DNA from: Modicisalibacter sp049808615
GTDB lineage: Bacteria; Pseudomonadota; Gammaproteobacteria; Pseudomonadales; Halomonadaceae
DNA: 64,000 nt
Assembly: GCF_049808615.1 (NCBI RefSeq)
Contig: NZ_JBNCAN010000014.1
Location: forward strand, 1-64,000
Direction of reading: 5' to 3'
Shown here: in pieces, positions 15,104 to 24,459 of the stretch
Numbering within the stretch: position 1 is the first letter of the stretch
How the letters are laid out: the number at the start of each line of letters is the position of its first letter
Position numbers and translations under genes: made by a program
The notes under the pieces: generated by a model
What the model saw: the letters and a program-made list of their open reading frames with translations, nothing else
The model's database searches: none
What the model was told of the DNA's origin: nothing

Positions 15104-16526
15104 ACAGCACCAGCACGGTAAAGATTTCCAGACGCCCCAATACCATGGCGATCACCAGAATCCACTTGGCCGCAGCGGGAATGTTGCCATAGTGATTGGA
15201 AACCTCGCCGAGTCCTGGCCCCAGATTGTTGAGCGCAGAGCCCACTGCGGACCAGGCGGTGATCTGATCGAGCCCGGTGGCCAGCATGCCCACCAGCATG
15301 AGGAAAAACAGCATCACGTAGACCGAGAAGAAGCCCCAGACCGCCTGGGAAACGCTGTCGGTCACGCTCATCTTGCCGACCTTGATCGAAATCACGGCAT
15401 TGGGATGGATCAGGCGCAGCACTTCGCGCATGCCCTGCTTCAGGATCAGCAGGATGCGAATCACCTTCATGCCGCCTCCGGCGGAGCCGGAACAGGCGCC
15501 GACGAAGGCGGCGACAAACAGCATGAAGGGCAGGGCGCCGGGCCAGATCGAGAAGTCGGCGACCCCGAAGCCGGAGGTGCTGGCGATGGAGATGGCCTCG
15601 AACAAGCCATGACGTACCCCGGTCAGGTCGTGATAAGTACGGCTGACCAGCAGGGTCACGATGGTGATAGTGCTAAGTAGCGTCAGAAAAAGGATGAAGA
15701 AGCGAAATTCCGGATCGACCAGATACTGACTCAGGCGCTTTTCACGCCAGGCAGCGAAGTGCAGGCCGAAACTCAAGGAGGACAATATCATGAAGACGAC
15801 GCAGATCAGCTCGATGGTGGCACTATCGAAGTAGCCGATGCTGGCGTCGTAGGTGGAAAAACCGCCGATCGCTACCGTCGAGAAACTATGGCCGAGAGCG
15901 TCGAACCAGTTCATCCCTGCCAGCCAATAGGCTAAAAAGCAGGTCAGGGTCAGTGCCGCGTAGATGTACCACAATGCCTTGGCGGTTTCGGTGATGCGCG
16001 GGGTCAGCTTGGAGTCCTTGAGCGGGCCGGGGATCTCGGTGCGATAAAGCTGCATGCCCCCGATACCCAGGGTCGGGAGAATGGCCACCGCCAGCACCAC
16101 GATCCCCATGCCCCCCAGCCATTGTAATTGCTGGCGATAGTAGCGGATCGAATCGGGCAGCAGATCGATGCCGGTGATCACCGTCGCGCCAGTAGTCGTC
16201 AGTCCGGAAAAGGACTCGAAGATGGCATCGGTCCAGGACAGTGCCGGATCGCTGGCAAGCATCAGCGGCAGCGAGCCGAACAGTCCCAGCACACTCCAGA
16301 ACAGTACGGTGATCAAGAAGCCGTCCCGGGTGCGCAACTCCTTGCGCGCGCGGTGATTGGGCAGATAGACCACGGCCCCGGTAGCGAAGGTGATCGCCAT
16401 GGCGATGACGAAGGCATCCCAGACCGTATCGTGAAACAGGAGTGAAATCAGGGTCGGGGGAACCAGAGTCAAGCTGAACACCATCAGCAGGACTCCCAGG
16501 ATGCGCAGTGTGACGCGCAGGCTCAT
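15078..16526 (-). CDS. trkH: Trk potassium uptake protein TrkH
   Basis: This 482-residue channel-like subunit transports potassium across the inner membrane together with TrkA. It shows the repeated membrane-pore-membrane layout: selectivity loops are seen in FSGLTTTGATVITG (first), HSFSTVAIGGFSTYD (second), ASTSGFGVADF (third) and SALNNLGPGLGEV (fourth). In halophiles potassium uptake is the first response to osmotic upshift. It lies 48 bases downstream of trkA on the same strand, an operon arrangement. Confidence 0.93.
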   Translation of the reverse strand: MSLRVTLRILGVLLMVFSLTLVPPTLISLLFHDTVWDAFVIAMAITFATGAVVYLPNHRARKELRTRDGFLITVLFWSVLGLFGSLPLMLASDPALSWTDAIFESFSGLTTTGATVITGIDLLPDSIRYYRQQLQWLGGMGIVVLAVAILPTLGIGGMQLYRTEIPGPLKDSKLTPRITETAKALWYIYAALTLTCFLAYWLAGMNWFDALGHSFSTVAIGGFSTYDASIGYFDSATIELICVVFMILSSLSFGLHFAAWREKRLSQYLVDPEFRFFILFLTLLSTITIVTLLVSRTYHDLTGVRHGLFEAISIASTSGFGVADFSIWPGALPFMLFVAAFVGACSGSAGGGMKVIRILLILKQGMREVLRLIHPNAVISIKVGKMSVTDSVSQAVWGFFSVYVMLFFLMLVGMLATGLDQITAWSAVGSALNNLGPGLGEVSNHYGNIPAAAKWILVIAMVLGRLEIFTVLVLFTPAFWRR

Positions 16527-16574
16527 GGCGCGACATTCCTCACGTTATAAGGCATTTGTCTTCATTTCTGGTTC

Positions 16575-17948
16575 TTAGAAGAAGGTCAGGCCGACCTGGA
16601 ACAAGCGTTCCACGTCGCGGATACGGCGCTTGTCGATCACGAACAGGATGACGTGATCGCCGGACTCGATCACCACGTCGTCATGGGCGATCAGTACTTC
16701 CTTGCCGCGCACCACGGCGCCAATGGTCGTACCTGCCGGTAAGTCGATCTCATCGATGGTACGCCCGATGACCTTCGAGGAGCGCGAATCGCCATGCGCA
16801 ATGGCCTCGATCGCCTCGGCGGCGCCACGACGCAGTGAATGGACGTTGACGATGTCGCCACGCCGCACGTGGGTCAAGAGCCCGCCGATGGTCGACTGCT
16901 GTGGCGAAATGGCGATGTCGATCTCGCCGCCCTGCACCAGGTCCACGTAGGCGGCGTTGTTGATCAGGGTCAGCACCTTCTTGGCCCCCAGTCGCTTGGC
17001 CAGCATCGACGACATGATGTTGACCTCGTCGTCGTTGGTCAGGGCGCAGAAGATATCGCAGTCCTCGATGTTCTCCTCGATCAGCAGACGCTTGCTGGTG
17101 GCGCTGCCATGCAGCACCACGGTGCGGTCGAGACGTTCGGAAAGAGTGCCGCAGCGTTCCAGGTCCCGCTCGATGATCTTGATCTGATGGCTGTGTTCAA
17201 GCTGCTCGGCCAGACGCTGGCCGATGTTGCCGCCGCCGGCGATGAGAATGCGGCGGAAATCCCGTTCGACCTTGCGCAGCTCACTCATGACCGCGCGGAT
17301 GTCGCGACGAGCAGCAATGAAGAACACCTCGTCATCCGCCTCGATGACAGTGTCGCCGCGCGGAATGATCGGGCGATTCTGGCGGTAGATGGCGGCAACG
17401 CGGGTATCGACGTTGGGCATGTGGCGGCGTAAGAAGCCCAGTTCCTGGCCGACCAGCGGGCCGCCATAGTAAGCCTTGACCGCCACCAGCTGGGCCTGGC
17501 CACCGGCGAACTCGAGCACCTGCAGCGCCCCGGGATAGACGATCAGGCGGCGGATATGGTCGGTGACGACCTGCTCCGGGCTGATCAGCACATCCACCGG
17601 CACCGCTTCGTTGGAAAACAGGCCCTTTCGGGTCAGGTAGGCAGCGGCTCGCACCCGGGCGATCTTGGTCGGTGTGCGAAACAGCGTATGCGCCACCTGA
17701 CAGGCGATCATGTTGACTTCGTCGGAGTTGGTCACGGCGATCAGCATGTCCGCGTCTTCGCCTCCCGCCTGGCGCAGCACCAGCGGATACGAAGCCGACC
17801 CGGCGACGGTGCGAATATCCAGGCGGTTATGCAACTCGCGCAGGCGATTCGTGTCCGTGTCGACCACGGTGATGTCGTTTTCTTCATGGGCCAGGTGCTC
17901 GGCCAGCGTGCCGCCAACCTGACCAGCACCCAGGATGATGATCTTCAT
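16575..17948 (-). CDS. trkA: Trk system regulatory NAD-binding subunit TrkA
   Basis: This 457-residue cytosolic protein has two tandem RCK halves. The first Rossmann motif is GAGQVGGTLAEHL (residues 7-19) with an acidic strand end (VVDTD). The second is GGGNIGQRLAEQL (about 238-250). Each is followed by a TrkA-C domain. It binds nucleotides and gates TrkH. It is the upstream gene of the trkA-trkH pair. In many gammaproteobacteria trkA follows rsmB-fmt-def, and here rsmB-fmt is two genes upstream, with only the dodecin gene between. Confidence 0.95.
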   Translation of the reverse strand: MKIIILGAGQVGGTLAEHLAHEENDITVVDTDTNRLRELHNRLDIRTVAGSASYPLVLRQAGGEDADMLIAVTNSDEVNMIACQVAHTLFRTPTKIARVRAAAYLTRKGLFSNEAVPVDVLISPEQVVTDHIRRLIVYPGALQVLEFAGGQAQLVAVKAYYGGPLVGQELGFLRRHMPNVDTRVAAIYRQNRPIIPRGDTVIEADDEVFFIAARRDIRAVMSELRKVERDFRRILIAGGGNIGQRLAEQLEHSHQIKIIERDLERCGTLSERLDRTVVLHGSATSKRLLIEENIEDCDIFCALTNDDEVNIMSSMLAKRLGAKKVLTLINNAAYVDLVQGGEIDIAISPQQSTIGGLLTHVRRGDIVNVHSLRRGAAEAIEAIAHGDSRSSKVIGRTIDEIDLPAGTTIGAVVRGKEVLIAHDDVVIESGDHVILFVIDKRRIRDVERLFQVGLTFF

Positions 17949-18054
17949 CGATGGTGAATCCGCCTGCGGGTAGTCCGTCGTGGGACGCTAGCATAAACCA
18001 GCGAGGCAGGTGAGGGACAGAGGTCGGGCCCGGCGTCCGAACCCGTAAGCAAGA

Positions 18055-18261
18055 TCAGTCCAGCGTAATACCGACCTTGACGGTAACCTGCCAGTGAGCG
18101 ATGCGTCCGTGCTCGATGTGGCCCCGGGTCTCGGTGACCTCGAACCAGCGCATGTCGTGCAGGGACTCATTGGCCTTGGCCAGCGCCTGCTCGACAGCAT
18201 CTTCGATGCCCTTGGGAGATGAGCCGGTCAGTTCGAGTTTCTTGTAAATGTGGCTGGGCAT
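18055..18261 (-). CDS. Dodecin family flavin-binding protein
   Basis: This 68-residue protein has the dodecin pattern: HIYKKLELTGSSPKGIEDAV, an AxAxANESLHDMRWFEV helix-strand turn, and RGHIEHGRIAHWQVTVKVG. Dodecins form dodecamers that store riboflavin or FMN; the central Trp stacks on the isoalloxazine ring. A clear AGGAGT site lies before the ATG. Confidence 0.9.
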   Translation of the reverse strand: MPSHIYKKLELTGSSPKGIEDAVEQALAKANESLHDMRWFEVTETRGHIEHGRIAHWQVTVKVGITLD

Positions 18262-18354
18262 GAATAACTCCTATACCGAAGAATAAGGTGTACAGGGTGT
18301 GAGGTTAGCCGTGTGGCCTCCTTGACGCCAGTACGAGCGTTTCCGGTCATCTCG

Positions 18355-19671
18355 TCATGACGTCTTGCGCAGGCGCGCATAGAAGAAACCGTCATGACCA
18401 CCGGGAGAGGGCAGTAGTTGGCGTCCCCCGCCGGCCGGCCTACCCCAGCTCACGTCGCCTGGTGTCGTCACCTCGGCATCGTCGGTACGCTCGAGAAAGG
18501 CGCCAATGGCGTCAGCATTCTCTTCCGGAAGCACCGAGCAGGTGGCATACACAAGCGTGCCGCCCGGCGCCAAGGTTTGCCAGAGCGAATCCAGCATGCG
18601 TCCTTGCAGGTTCGCCAGTTCGCGAATATCACTGAGCCGGCGTAGACGCTTGATATCCGGATGACGACGAATCACGCCACTGCCGGAACAAGGGGCGTCG
18701 AGCAGGATGGCATCGAAAGGGGTGCCATCCCACCAATCCAGGGTGCTGGCATCGGCGTGCTTGAGCCGGGCCCTGATATTCAAGCGCTTGAGGGTGGTAT
18801 TGACCCGCGCCAGTCGCACCGCATCGTTGTCGAGAGCGGTAAGGTTGATATCGAAGGATTCGAGCAGATGGGCGGTCTTGCCGCCGGGGGCACAGCAGGC
18901 ATCGAGTACCTTGGCGTCGGGACAGTCGCTTAGTGCAGGGGCCATGAGGTCGGCGGCAAGTTGCGCAGCCTCGTCCTGTACGCTCACTTCTCCGTCGGAA
19001 AACCCCGGCAACTCGTTGATATCGCAAGGATCGGCGAGTGTCACCCCCATGGATGCATGGTGACAGGAGGTGGCAACCTTGCCGGCGGCTTCCAGACGTT
19101 TTAGGTATTCGTCCCGGTTGACGCGACGACGATTGATCCGCAGCGTCATCGGGCCCGGGTGATTGTTGGCTTCGGCGATCGCCTGCCAGTCCTCGGGCCA
19201 GGCCTGGCGCAACGTCTTGAGCAGCCAGCTGGGATGCAGCCAGGCAATGCTCGGATCGTGATCGACTTGAGCCTGCAGATCATCCGATTCGCGCTGCAGA
19301 CGACGCAGACAGCCATTGAGGACTCGAGTGGCCCACTCCTTGTGCAGCAGACGTGCAGCACCCGCTGTTTCGCCGACTGCCGCATGGGGGGGGACGCGCA
19401 GATAAAGCAATTGGTAGATGCCCAGCAACAGAAGCGCCTGGATATCGACATCCCGTGCCTTGAAGGGATTGCGTAGAAGCTCGCCGGCCAGGGCTTCGAG
19501 CCGGGGCAGGGTGCGGCACACCCCATAGCATAAGGCACGCAGGAAGGCGCGGTCGCGAGGGGGGACTTCGCCATCGTCAAGGCTTGCCAGTGATCCCTTG
19601 CCGGTGAGTACCGGCACCAGGGCACGCGCCGCAACGGCGCGAACACCCTGGCCACTGGGTGCATCATTCAT
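18355..19671 (-). CDS. rsmB: 16S rRNA m5C967 methyltransferase RsmB
   Basis: This 438-residue protein has an N-terminal NusB-like domain (residues ~8-140) and a C-terminal Rossmann methyltransferase domain. The SAM loop is DACCAPGGKTAHLLE, motif IV is LDAPCSGSGVIRRHPD and the catalytic cysteine is in VYATCSVLPEEN. It makes 5-methylcytosine at position 967 of 16S rRNA. Its ATG overlaps the fmt stop (ATGA), so the two are coupled. Confidence 0.94.
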   Translation of the reverse strand: MNDAPSGQGVRAVAARALVPVLTGKGSLASLDDGEVPPRDRAFLRALCYGVCRTLPRLEALAGELLRNPFKARDVDIQALLLLGIYQLLYLRVPPHAAVGETAGAARLLHKEWATRVLNGCLRRLQRESDDLQAQVDHDPSIAWLHPSWLLKTLRQAWPEDWQAIAEANNHPGPMTLRINRRRVNRDEYLKRLEAAGKVATSCHHASMGVTLADPCDINELPGFSDGEVSVQDEAAQLAADLMAPALSDCPDAKVLDACCAPGGKTAHLLESFDINLTALDNDAVRLARVNTTLKRLNIRARLKHADASTLDWWDGTPFDAILLDAPCSGSGVIRRHPDIKRLRRLSDIRELANLQGRMLDSLWQTLAPGGTLVYATCSVLPEENADAIGAFLERTDDAEVTTPGDVSWGRPAGGGRQLLPSPGGHDGFFYARLRKTS

Positions 19672-20681
19672 TCAGGTGTCTCCTCAGCGGAATGGCGAAG
19701 TAACGTACCGGCGGCGAAGCGTTCGGCTCTGGCATTGAGCAGCTCGCGGGCGGTTAGCGGTTTGCCACCGGGTAATTGAGCGCGCGTTACCCGAAGCACC
19801 TGTGTTCCTTGAGGGCCACAGGCGATACGCAGCGCATCGGGGGCGGGCGTCAACAGAGTGCCCGGCTGGAGCGTGGAGTCCGGCGGGGTTGTCTGATGAG
19901 AGGCTTCGGGGTTCTCGGCTTCCGGTTCCGCCGACCATAGTCGCAATGGTTGGCCGTCCAGGATCGTCCAGGCGACCGGCCACGGATTGAAAGCCCGGAT
20001 GCGTCGTGCCAGCTCATCCGCGAAGCAAGTGAAGTCGAGCTGCGCTTCCGCCTTGGATAGTTTATGAGCATAAGTCACCCCATCGGCAGGTTGTGGCGTT
20101 GCCGTGAGCGTGTCTGTTGCCAGTGCATTCAGGGCGGCGACGATAGCCTCTCCCCCCAGTTGCGCCAAACGATCATGCAGGTCGCCTCCGACGGTCGTGG
20201 TGTCGATCGGCACAGTACGAGTCAACAGCATGTCACCGGTATCGAGCCCGGCGTCCATCTGCATGATGGTGATGCCGGTTTCGCTGTCGCCGGCTTCGAT
20301 GGCGCGCTGAATCGGGGCGGCTCCGCGCCAGCGTGGCAAGAGCGAGGCATGCACATTGAGGCATCCAAGGCGCGGCGTATCGAGTACTGCCTGGGGCAAG
20401 ATCAGGCCGTAGGCAGCCACCACCATCACATCGGCGTCGAGGGCGTCGAGCGCCTGCCGGGTGGAGGTGTCTTTCATGGACTGGGGCTGATGCACCGGGA
20501 TGCCGTGTTCGAGGGCCAGCGCCTTGACCGGGCTTGGAATCAGCTTGCGCCCACGACCGGCAGGACGGTCGGGCTGGGTATAAACGGCCACAAGCTCATG
20601 GGAACTGGCCAATAATGCCCGAAGGCTCTCGGCAGCAAACTCGGGAGTGCCGGCGAAGATTACTCGCAGGGAACGCGACAT
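19668..20681 (-). CDS. fmt: Methionyl-tRNA formyltransferase
   Basis: This 337-residue enzyme formylates initiator Met-tRNA with 10-formyltetrahydrofolate. It shows the N-terminal FAGTPEFAAESL block, the catalytic triad region NVHASLLPRWRGAAPIQRAI (Asn, His) with DTGDML downstream, and the C-terminal tRNA-binding domain with the FNPWPVAWT motif. The C-terminal part has a short Pro/Thr/Glu-rich insertion (about residues 250-275). It precedes rsmB with overlap. Confidence 0.94.
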   Translation of the reverse strand: MSRSLRVIFAGTPEFAAESLRALLASSHELVAVYTQPDRPAGRGRKLIPSPVKALALEHGIPVHQPQSMKDTSTRQALDALDADVMVVAAYGLILPQAVLDTPRLGCLNVHASLLPRWRGAAPIQRAIEAGDSETGITIMQMDAGLDTGDMLLTRTVPIDTTTVGGDLHDRLAQLGGEAIVAALNALATDTLTATPQPADGVTYAHKLSKAEAQLDFTCFADELARRIRAFNPWPVAWTILDGQPLRLWSAEPEAENPEASHQTTPPDSTLQPGTLLTPAPDALRIACGPQGTQVLRVTRAQLPGGKPLTARELLNARAERFAAGTLLRHSAEETPE

Positions 20682-20739
20682 CAGAATCGTCCGTGACGAA
20701 GAAGCAGATGCCTAATGATAACGGAGCAGCGTCAGGACT

Positions 20740-20773
20740 AAAACGGCAAAGGCCGGATCAACCGGCCCTTTGC
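20740..20773 (-). terminator. Intrinsic terminator after def
   Basis: GCAAAGGCCGG (20746-20756) and CCGGCCCTTTGC (20762-20773) form a strong stem with one bulge and a 5-base loop. On the minus strand it is followed by CCGTTTTAG. It lies between def and fmt, so fmt-rsmB probably has its own promoter or relies on read-through. Confidence 0.65.
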
Positions 20774-20803
20774 GTCTAAAGAAGGAGGCGAGGAAAAAGA
20801 GAA

Positions 20804-21316
20804 TCAAGCGTCCTGCATCTGACGATGACGCTTTTGCATCTTCTTCATCACGCGCTCGCGCTTGAGCGGGGACAGATAATCGACGAACAGCACACCCTCC
20901 AGGTGATCCTGTTCGTGTTGTATGCAGTGCGCAAGCAAGCCGTCGGCCTCCAGCTCATAGGGCTTGCCATCGCGCCCCAACGCCTTGAGATGAACACGCA
21001 GCGCGCGTGGCACATCGGCATAGTACTCAGGAATCGACAGGCAGCCTTCTTGCATGGGCTCGCGTTCGTCGCCAAGCGCCCTGTACTCGGGGTTGATCAG
21101 CACCAGCGGTTGGGAGCGATCTTCACTGACGTCCATGACGATCACGCGCCGGTGAACGTCGACCTGGGTTGCCGCCAGGCCGATGCCCTTGGCGGCATAC
21201 ATGGTCTCGAGCATGTCGTCGACCAGGGTCAGCACTTCAGTATCGACGACATCTACCGGCGCGGCCTTGGTGCGCAGGCGCTCATCGGGAAATTCGAGGA
21301 TCTCTAATGTGGCCAT
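20804..21316 (-). CDS. def: Peptide deformylase
   Basis: This 170-residue metalloenzyme removes the formyl group from nascent proteins. All three motifs are intact: GIGLAATQVD (motif 1), EGCLSIPE (motif 2, metal Cys) and HCIQHEQDHLEG (motif 3, two metal His and catalytic Glu). The ATG at 21316 gives the standard N-terminus MATLEILEFPDERLR; the frame extends upstream to 21400 without homology. Confidence 0.95.
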   Translation of the reverse strand: MATLEILEFPDERLRTKAAPVDVVDTEVLTLVDDMLETMYAAKGIGLAATQVDVHRRVIVMDVSEDRSQPLVLINPEYRALGDEREPMQEGCLSIPEYYADVPRALRVHLKALGRDGKPYELEADGLLAHCIQHEQDHLEGVLFVDYLSPLKRERVMKKMQKRHRQMQDA

Positions 21317-21544
21317 GATGTAGAAATTTCCATTATCCAAAAGTGCAGAATCGATCTCTATTGTAAGACGGTTTATCGGGCGGCAGAACCGTTGAGACAT
21401 TCATGAATACGATAGTACCAAACTATCGGGGAACTTGGCCGATATGTCTTACATGTGCTGTTCGGTTCAAGGAGGCGTCATGTTCTTGCACCGCACAAAA
21501 ACCAAAAGTTCTTAAACACGGAACACTTCAGCAGAGCGCAGGAT

Positions 21545-22636
21545 ATGCAAAAGACAATGAACAGGGTCAAGTGGCGTCGGTGCCTGATGGGCTGGTCGCT
21601 GGGAGCGATCTGGGCGGTATTATCGACTGCGACCGTGGCCTTTGATGAAGATCTGCAGGATGACGCCCCGGAGCGTTACGAAGTCGTCAAGGGTGATACC
21701 TTATGGGATATCTCAGGTCGCTTTCTCAAGCATCCGTGGCAATGGCCCGAGCTGTGGCAGGTGAATACACAGATCGCCGATCCTCACCTGATTTACCCGG
21801 GCGATATCGTTTATCTTTATTATCGCAATGGGCGGCCCTACCTCGGTCTCGAGCGGGACCAGGATAATGTTGCGCGGCTCTCGCCCCGGGTACGTCGATC
21901 TTCTCGCGAGGCCATTGCCCCATTGCCTTGGGATATAGTGCATAGTTTCCTGGAAGGCAATCGGGTCGTCAGCCCTGGCGAGATCGACAATGTGCCTTAT
22001 GTCGTGGCCGGAGATGATCGTCGTATCTTGAGTGGTGCCGGTGATCGCCTCTATGTACGCGGTGAATTGCCGGTCGGACGATTCTATGGGCTCTATCGTC
22101 CTGGGCAGCGCTACGTCGATCCCGATACGGGCGAATTCCTCGGGTTGGAAATGGAAACCCTCGGCGAGACGCGCTTCCTGCGTCAGGAAAATGGCATCAC
22201 GCTGCTCGAGGTGATCGCATCGCGTCAGGAAATCCGTCCGGGTGACAAGGTGTTGCCGCTTGAGACGCTGTCGGTGACAGCGGAATTTCAACCCAGCGCA
22301 GCACCGCCGATGAGTGAGGGGCATATCCTCGCGGTGCCCGGTGGGGTGCGCTTCATCGGGCGTCTGGATGTGGTGGCCCTTGACCTGGGCCGTCGCGATG
22401 GGCTCGAACCCGGTCACATACTGGCCGTCGAGCAGCTCGGTGAGAAAGTGACCGATCCGGTCACCGGACAGACATTGCGCTTACCAGGTGAAGATGCCGG
22501 ACTGCTGATGGTGTTTCACACCTACAAACGACTCAGCTATGCCCTGGTAATGCAGGCAAGCCGCAGCTTGGCGGTAGGAGATCGGGTTCACGCCCCGGAT
22601 GATGGTGCATTGCCAATGACACTGGGACAGCGTTGA
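21545..22636 (+). CDS. LysM-domain envelope protein
   Basis: This protein of about 363 residues has an N-terminal signal-like segment (LMGWSLGAIWAVLSTATVAF). A LysM domain follows: YEVVKGDTLWDISGRFL, then WPELWQVN, then IADPHLIYPGDIVYL. It should bind peptidoglycan in the periplasm. The long C-terminal part is rich in beta-strand repeats of unknown function. Genes of this type lie between def and dprA in many gammaproteobacteria. The start is uncertain between ATG 21545 and ATG 21557. It is divergent from def and lies 4 bases before dprA. Confidence 0.85.
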   Translation: MQKTMNRVKWRRCLMGWSLGAIWAVLSTATVAFDEDLQDDAPERYEVVKGDTLWDISGRFLKHPWQWPELWQVNTQIADPHLIYPGDIVYLYYRNGRPYLGLERDQDNVARLSPRVRRSSREAIAPLPWDIVHSFLEGNRVVSPGEIDNVPYVVAGDDRRILSGAGDRLYVRGELPVGRFYGLYRPGQRYVDPDTGEFLGLEMETLGETRFLRQENGITLLEVIASRQEIRPGDKVLPLETLSVTAEFQPSAAPPMSEGHILAVPGGVRFIGRLDVVALDLGRRDGLEPGHILAVEQLGEKVTDPVTGQTLRLPGEDAGLLMVFHTYKRLSYALVMQASRSLAVGDRVHAPDDGALPMTLGQR

Positions 22637-22640
22637 GCGC

Positions 22641-23729
22641 ATGACGACGTCGGATTGGTTGGCGCTATCCCTATTGCCCGGCATGGGTCCACGACGCCTG
22701 GCGCTACTGCGCGAACGCCAGCCGCCATGGCCCCAGGGCTGGTTGGCGCTATTACCCGCTTCTGCGCGTGACGCGCTGCGACTGTGGCTCGATCATCCTG
22801 CTCGGAGTCCGCTACAGCCCAAAGTGAAGCGGGCCCTGGCCTGGGAGGCGATGCACCCTGCGCATCACCTGCTGACACCGGCCCATGCCGCCTGGCCCGA
22901 GTTGCTCGATGAGTTGCCCGATCCGCCGCCGGTGCTCTGGGCGAAAGGCGATCTAACGTCTCTGGCGTCACCGGGCATCGCCATCGTGGGCACACGTCGC
23001 CCCACTCGGGAAGGGCTGGGCAATACAGTGCGCTTTGCCACTGATCTGGTGGGGCGCGGTTTTTGCGTGGTCAGTGGCATGGCGTTGGGCGTCGACGGTC
23101 GCGCTCATCACGCCGCGTTGCAGGCGGGTGGACCCAGTATCGGGGTGCTCGGTTGTGGCATCGATGTCATCTATCCTGTGCGCCATGGTGAACTTTTCCG
23201 CCGTATGCTCGATCAGGGTGGCTTGCTACTCAGCGAGCATGCTCCGAATGTGCGCGCGAATCCGGCGTTCTTTCCCCGGCGCAACCGCATCGTCACCGGG
23301 TTGTCTCTCGGTGTATTAGTGGTCGAAGCGGCGGAAAAAAGCGGCTCGCTGATCAGTGCCCGCCTGGCCATGGAGCAGAATCGCGAGGTGTTCACGCTGC
23401 CAGGCTCGATCCACAACCCCCAGGCCCGTGGCTGTCTTGCCTTGCTGCGCCAAGGCGCGACCCTGGTAACCTGCGTGGACGATATCCTGGCTGAGCTGGG
23501 GCACTGGGGAATAACCGCGCCCGCAGCGCCCGTTGAGAAGCAGGGTGCGGCGCCTCTTGGAAACGACGACCCGCTGCTGGCACTGCTCAGCGATTCTCCA
23601 ACGCCTCTCGATAGTCTGATCGACCTGAGCGGACGGGATTTTTCCTACTGCCAGCAGCGCTTGCTGGAGCTCGAACTCGAGGGTTGGGCGACTCAGGCGC
23701 CGGGTGGGTGGGTGCGCCTGCCTCGTTAG
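22641..23729 (+). CDS. dprA: DNA-processing protein DprA
   Basis: This 362-residue protein loads RecA onto incoming single-stranded DNA during transformation. The Rossmann-like core is clear: IAIVGTRRPTREG, VSGMALGVDGRAHHAAL, SIGVLGCGIDVIYP, FPRRNRIVTGLS and VVEAAEKSGSLISAR. A C-terminal winged-helix region follows (about residues 305-360). It begins 4 bases after the LysM gene, so the two are co-translated. Confidence 0.94.
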   Translation: MTTSDWLALSLLPGMGPRRLALLRERQPPWPQGWLALLPASARDALRLWLDHPARSPLQPKVKRALAWEAMHPAHHLLTPAHAAWPELLDELPDPPPVLWAKGDLTSLASPGIAIVGTRRPTREGLGNTVRFATDLVGRGFCVVSGMALGVDGRAHHAALQAGGPSIGVLGCGIDVIYPVRHGELFRRMLDQGGLLLSEHAPNVRANPAFFPRRNRIVTGLSLGVLVVEAAEKSGSLISARLAMEQNREVFTLPGSIHNPQARGCLALLRQGATLVTCVDDILAELGHWGITAPAAPVEKQGAAPLGNDDPLLALLSDSPTPLDSLIDLSGRDFSYCQQRLLELELEGWATQAPGGWVRLPR

Positions 23730-23817
23730 GCTTTGCCCGAAAAGTACCTGCGCTCGCCACCTTTTCAAGCAAAGCCTTATGTCTTGCCGGTCGGCGGCTG
23801 CTGTGCGGTGGCGGTCA

Positions 23818-23826
23818 TGTTAGAAT
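23818..23826 (+). promoter_or_regulatory. Extended -10 promoter candidate for tsaC
   Basis: TGTTAGAAT forms an extended -10 element (TGn plus TAGAAT) about 35 bases before the tsaC ATG, in the only sizeable gap of the dprA-aroE run. No clear -35 element is present, as is usual for extended -10 promoters. Confidence 0.4.
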
Positions 23827-23859
23827 TCGCCCTCCATTTGCCGAGTCGAAACCTTCCCG

Positions 23860-24426
23860 ATGCCCGATCGTTCCATGCTGGGACCTGTCCTGAACTCCGC
23901 CATTGCCAGGTTGCGCGAAGGCGGGGTCATTGCCTATCCCACCGAGGCGGTATGGGGGCTGGGGTGCGATCCGGATAATGCTGCAGCGTTGCAGACGCTG
24001 ATCGATCTCAAGCAGCGCGATCCGGCCAAGGGCCTGATTCTGATCGCCGGTGACATCCACCAACTCGATCCCTGGTTGAAGGGCCTGGACGCAGTCGATC
24101 GTCAACGCCTGGCGGCCAGTTGGCCAGGGCATGTCACCTGGTTGGTGCCGGACAATGGACGTTCTCAGCCGTTATTGCGCGGTGAACATGCCAGTGTGGC
24201 GCTCCGGGTCAGCGATCATCCCTTGGTTGCCGAACTCTGCGCCGCTTTCGGCGGTCCTGTCGTCTCGACGTCTGCCAATCACGCACAACAGCCACCGGCC
24301 CTCGATAGCGCCACCGTTCATGCGTATTTTGGCAGTGCCGTTCAGGTGGTCGAGGGCGCGCTGGGTGGCTATGCTCGACCCAGCACCATTCGTGATCTGC
24401 GCAGTGGGGAGATACTGCGCAGCTAA
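23860..24426 (+). CDS. tsaC: Threonylcarbamoyl-AMP synthase TsaC (YrdC)
   Basis: This 188-residue Sua5/YciO/YrdC protein makes threonylcarbamoyl-AMP for the t6A37 modification of ANN-decoding tRNAs. Visible motifs are GGVIAYPTEAVWGLGCDP, LKQRDPAKGLILI, LRVSDHPLV and VSTSANHAQQPP. The length fits the short TsaC class, without a Sua5 C-terminal domain. It is followed within 33 bases by hemF. Confidence 0.94.
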   Translation: MPDRSMLGPVLNSAIARLREGGVIAYPTEAVWGLGCDPDNAAALQTLIDLKQRDPAKGLILIAGDIHQLDPWLKGLDAVDRQRLAASWPGHVTWLVPDNGRSQPLLRGEHASVALRVSDHPLVAELCAAFGGPVVSTSANHAQQPPALDSATVHAYFGSAVQVVEGALGGYARPSTIRDLRSGEILRS

Positions 24427-24459
24427 TTGTTTGGATGCAACGAATTCAAGGAGTTATCT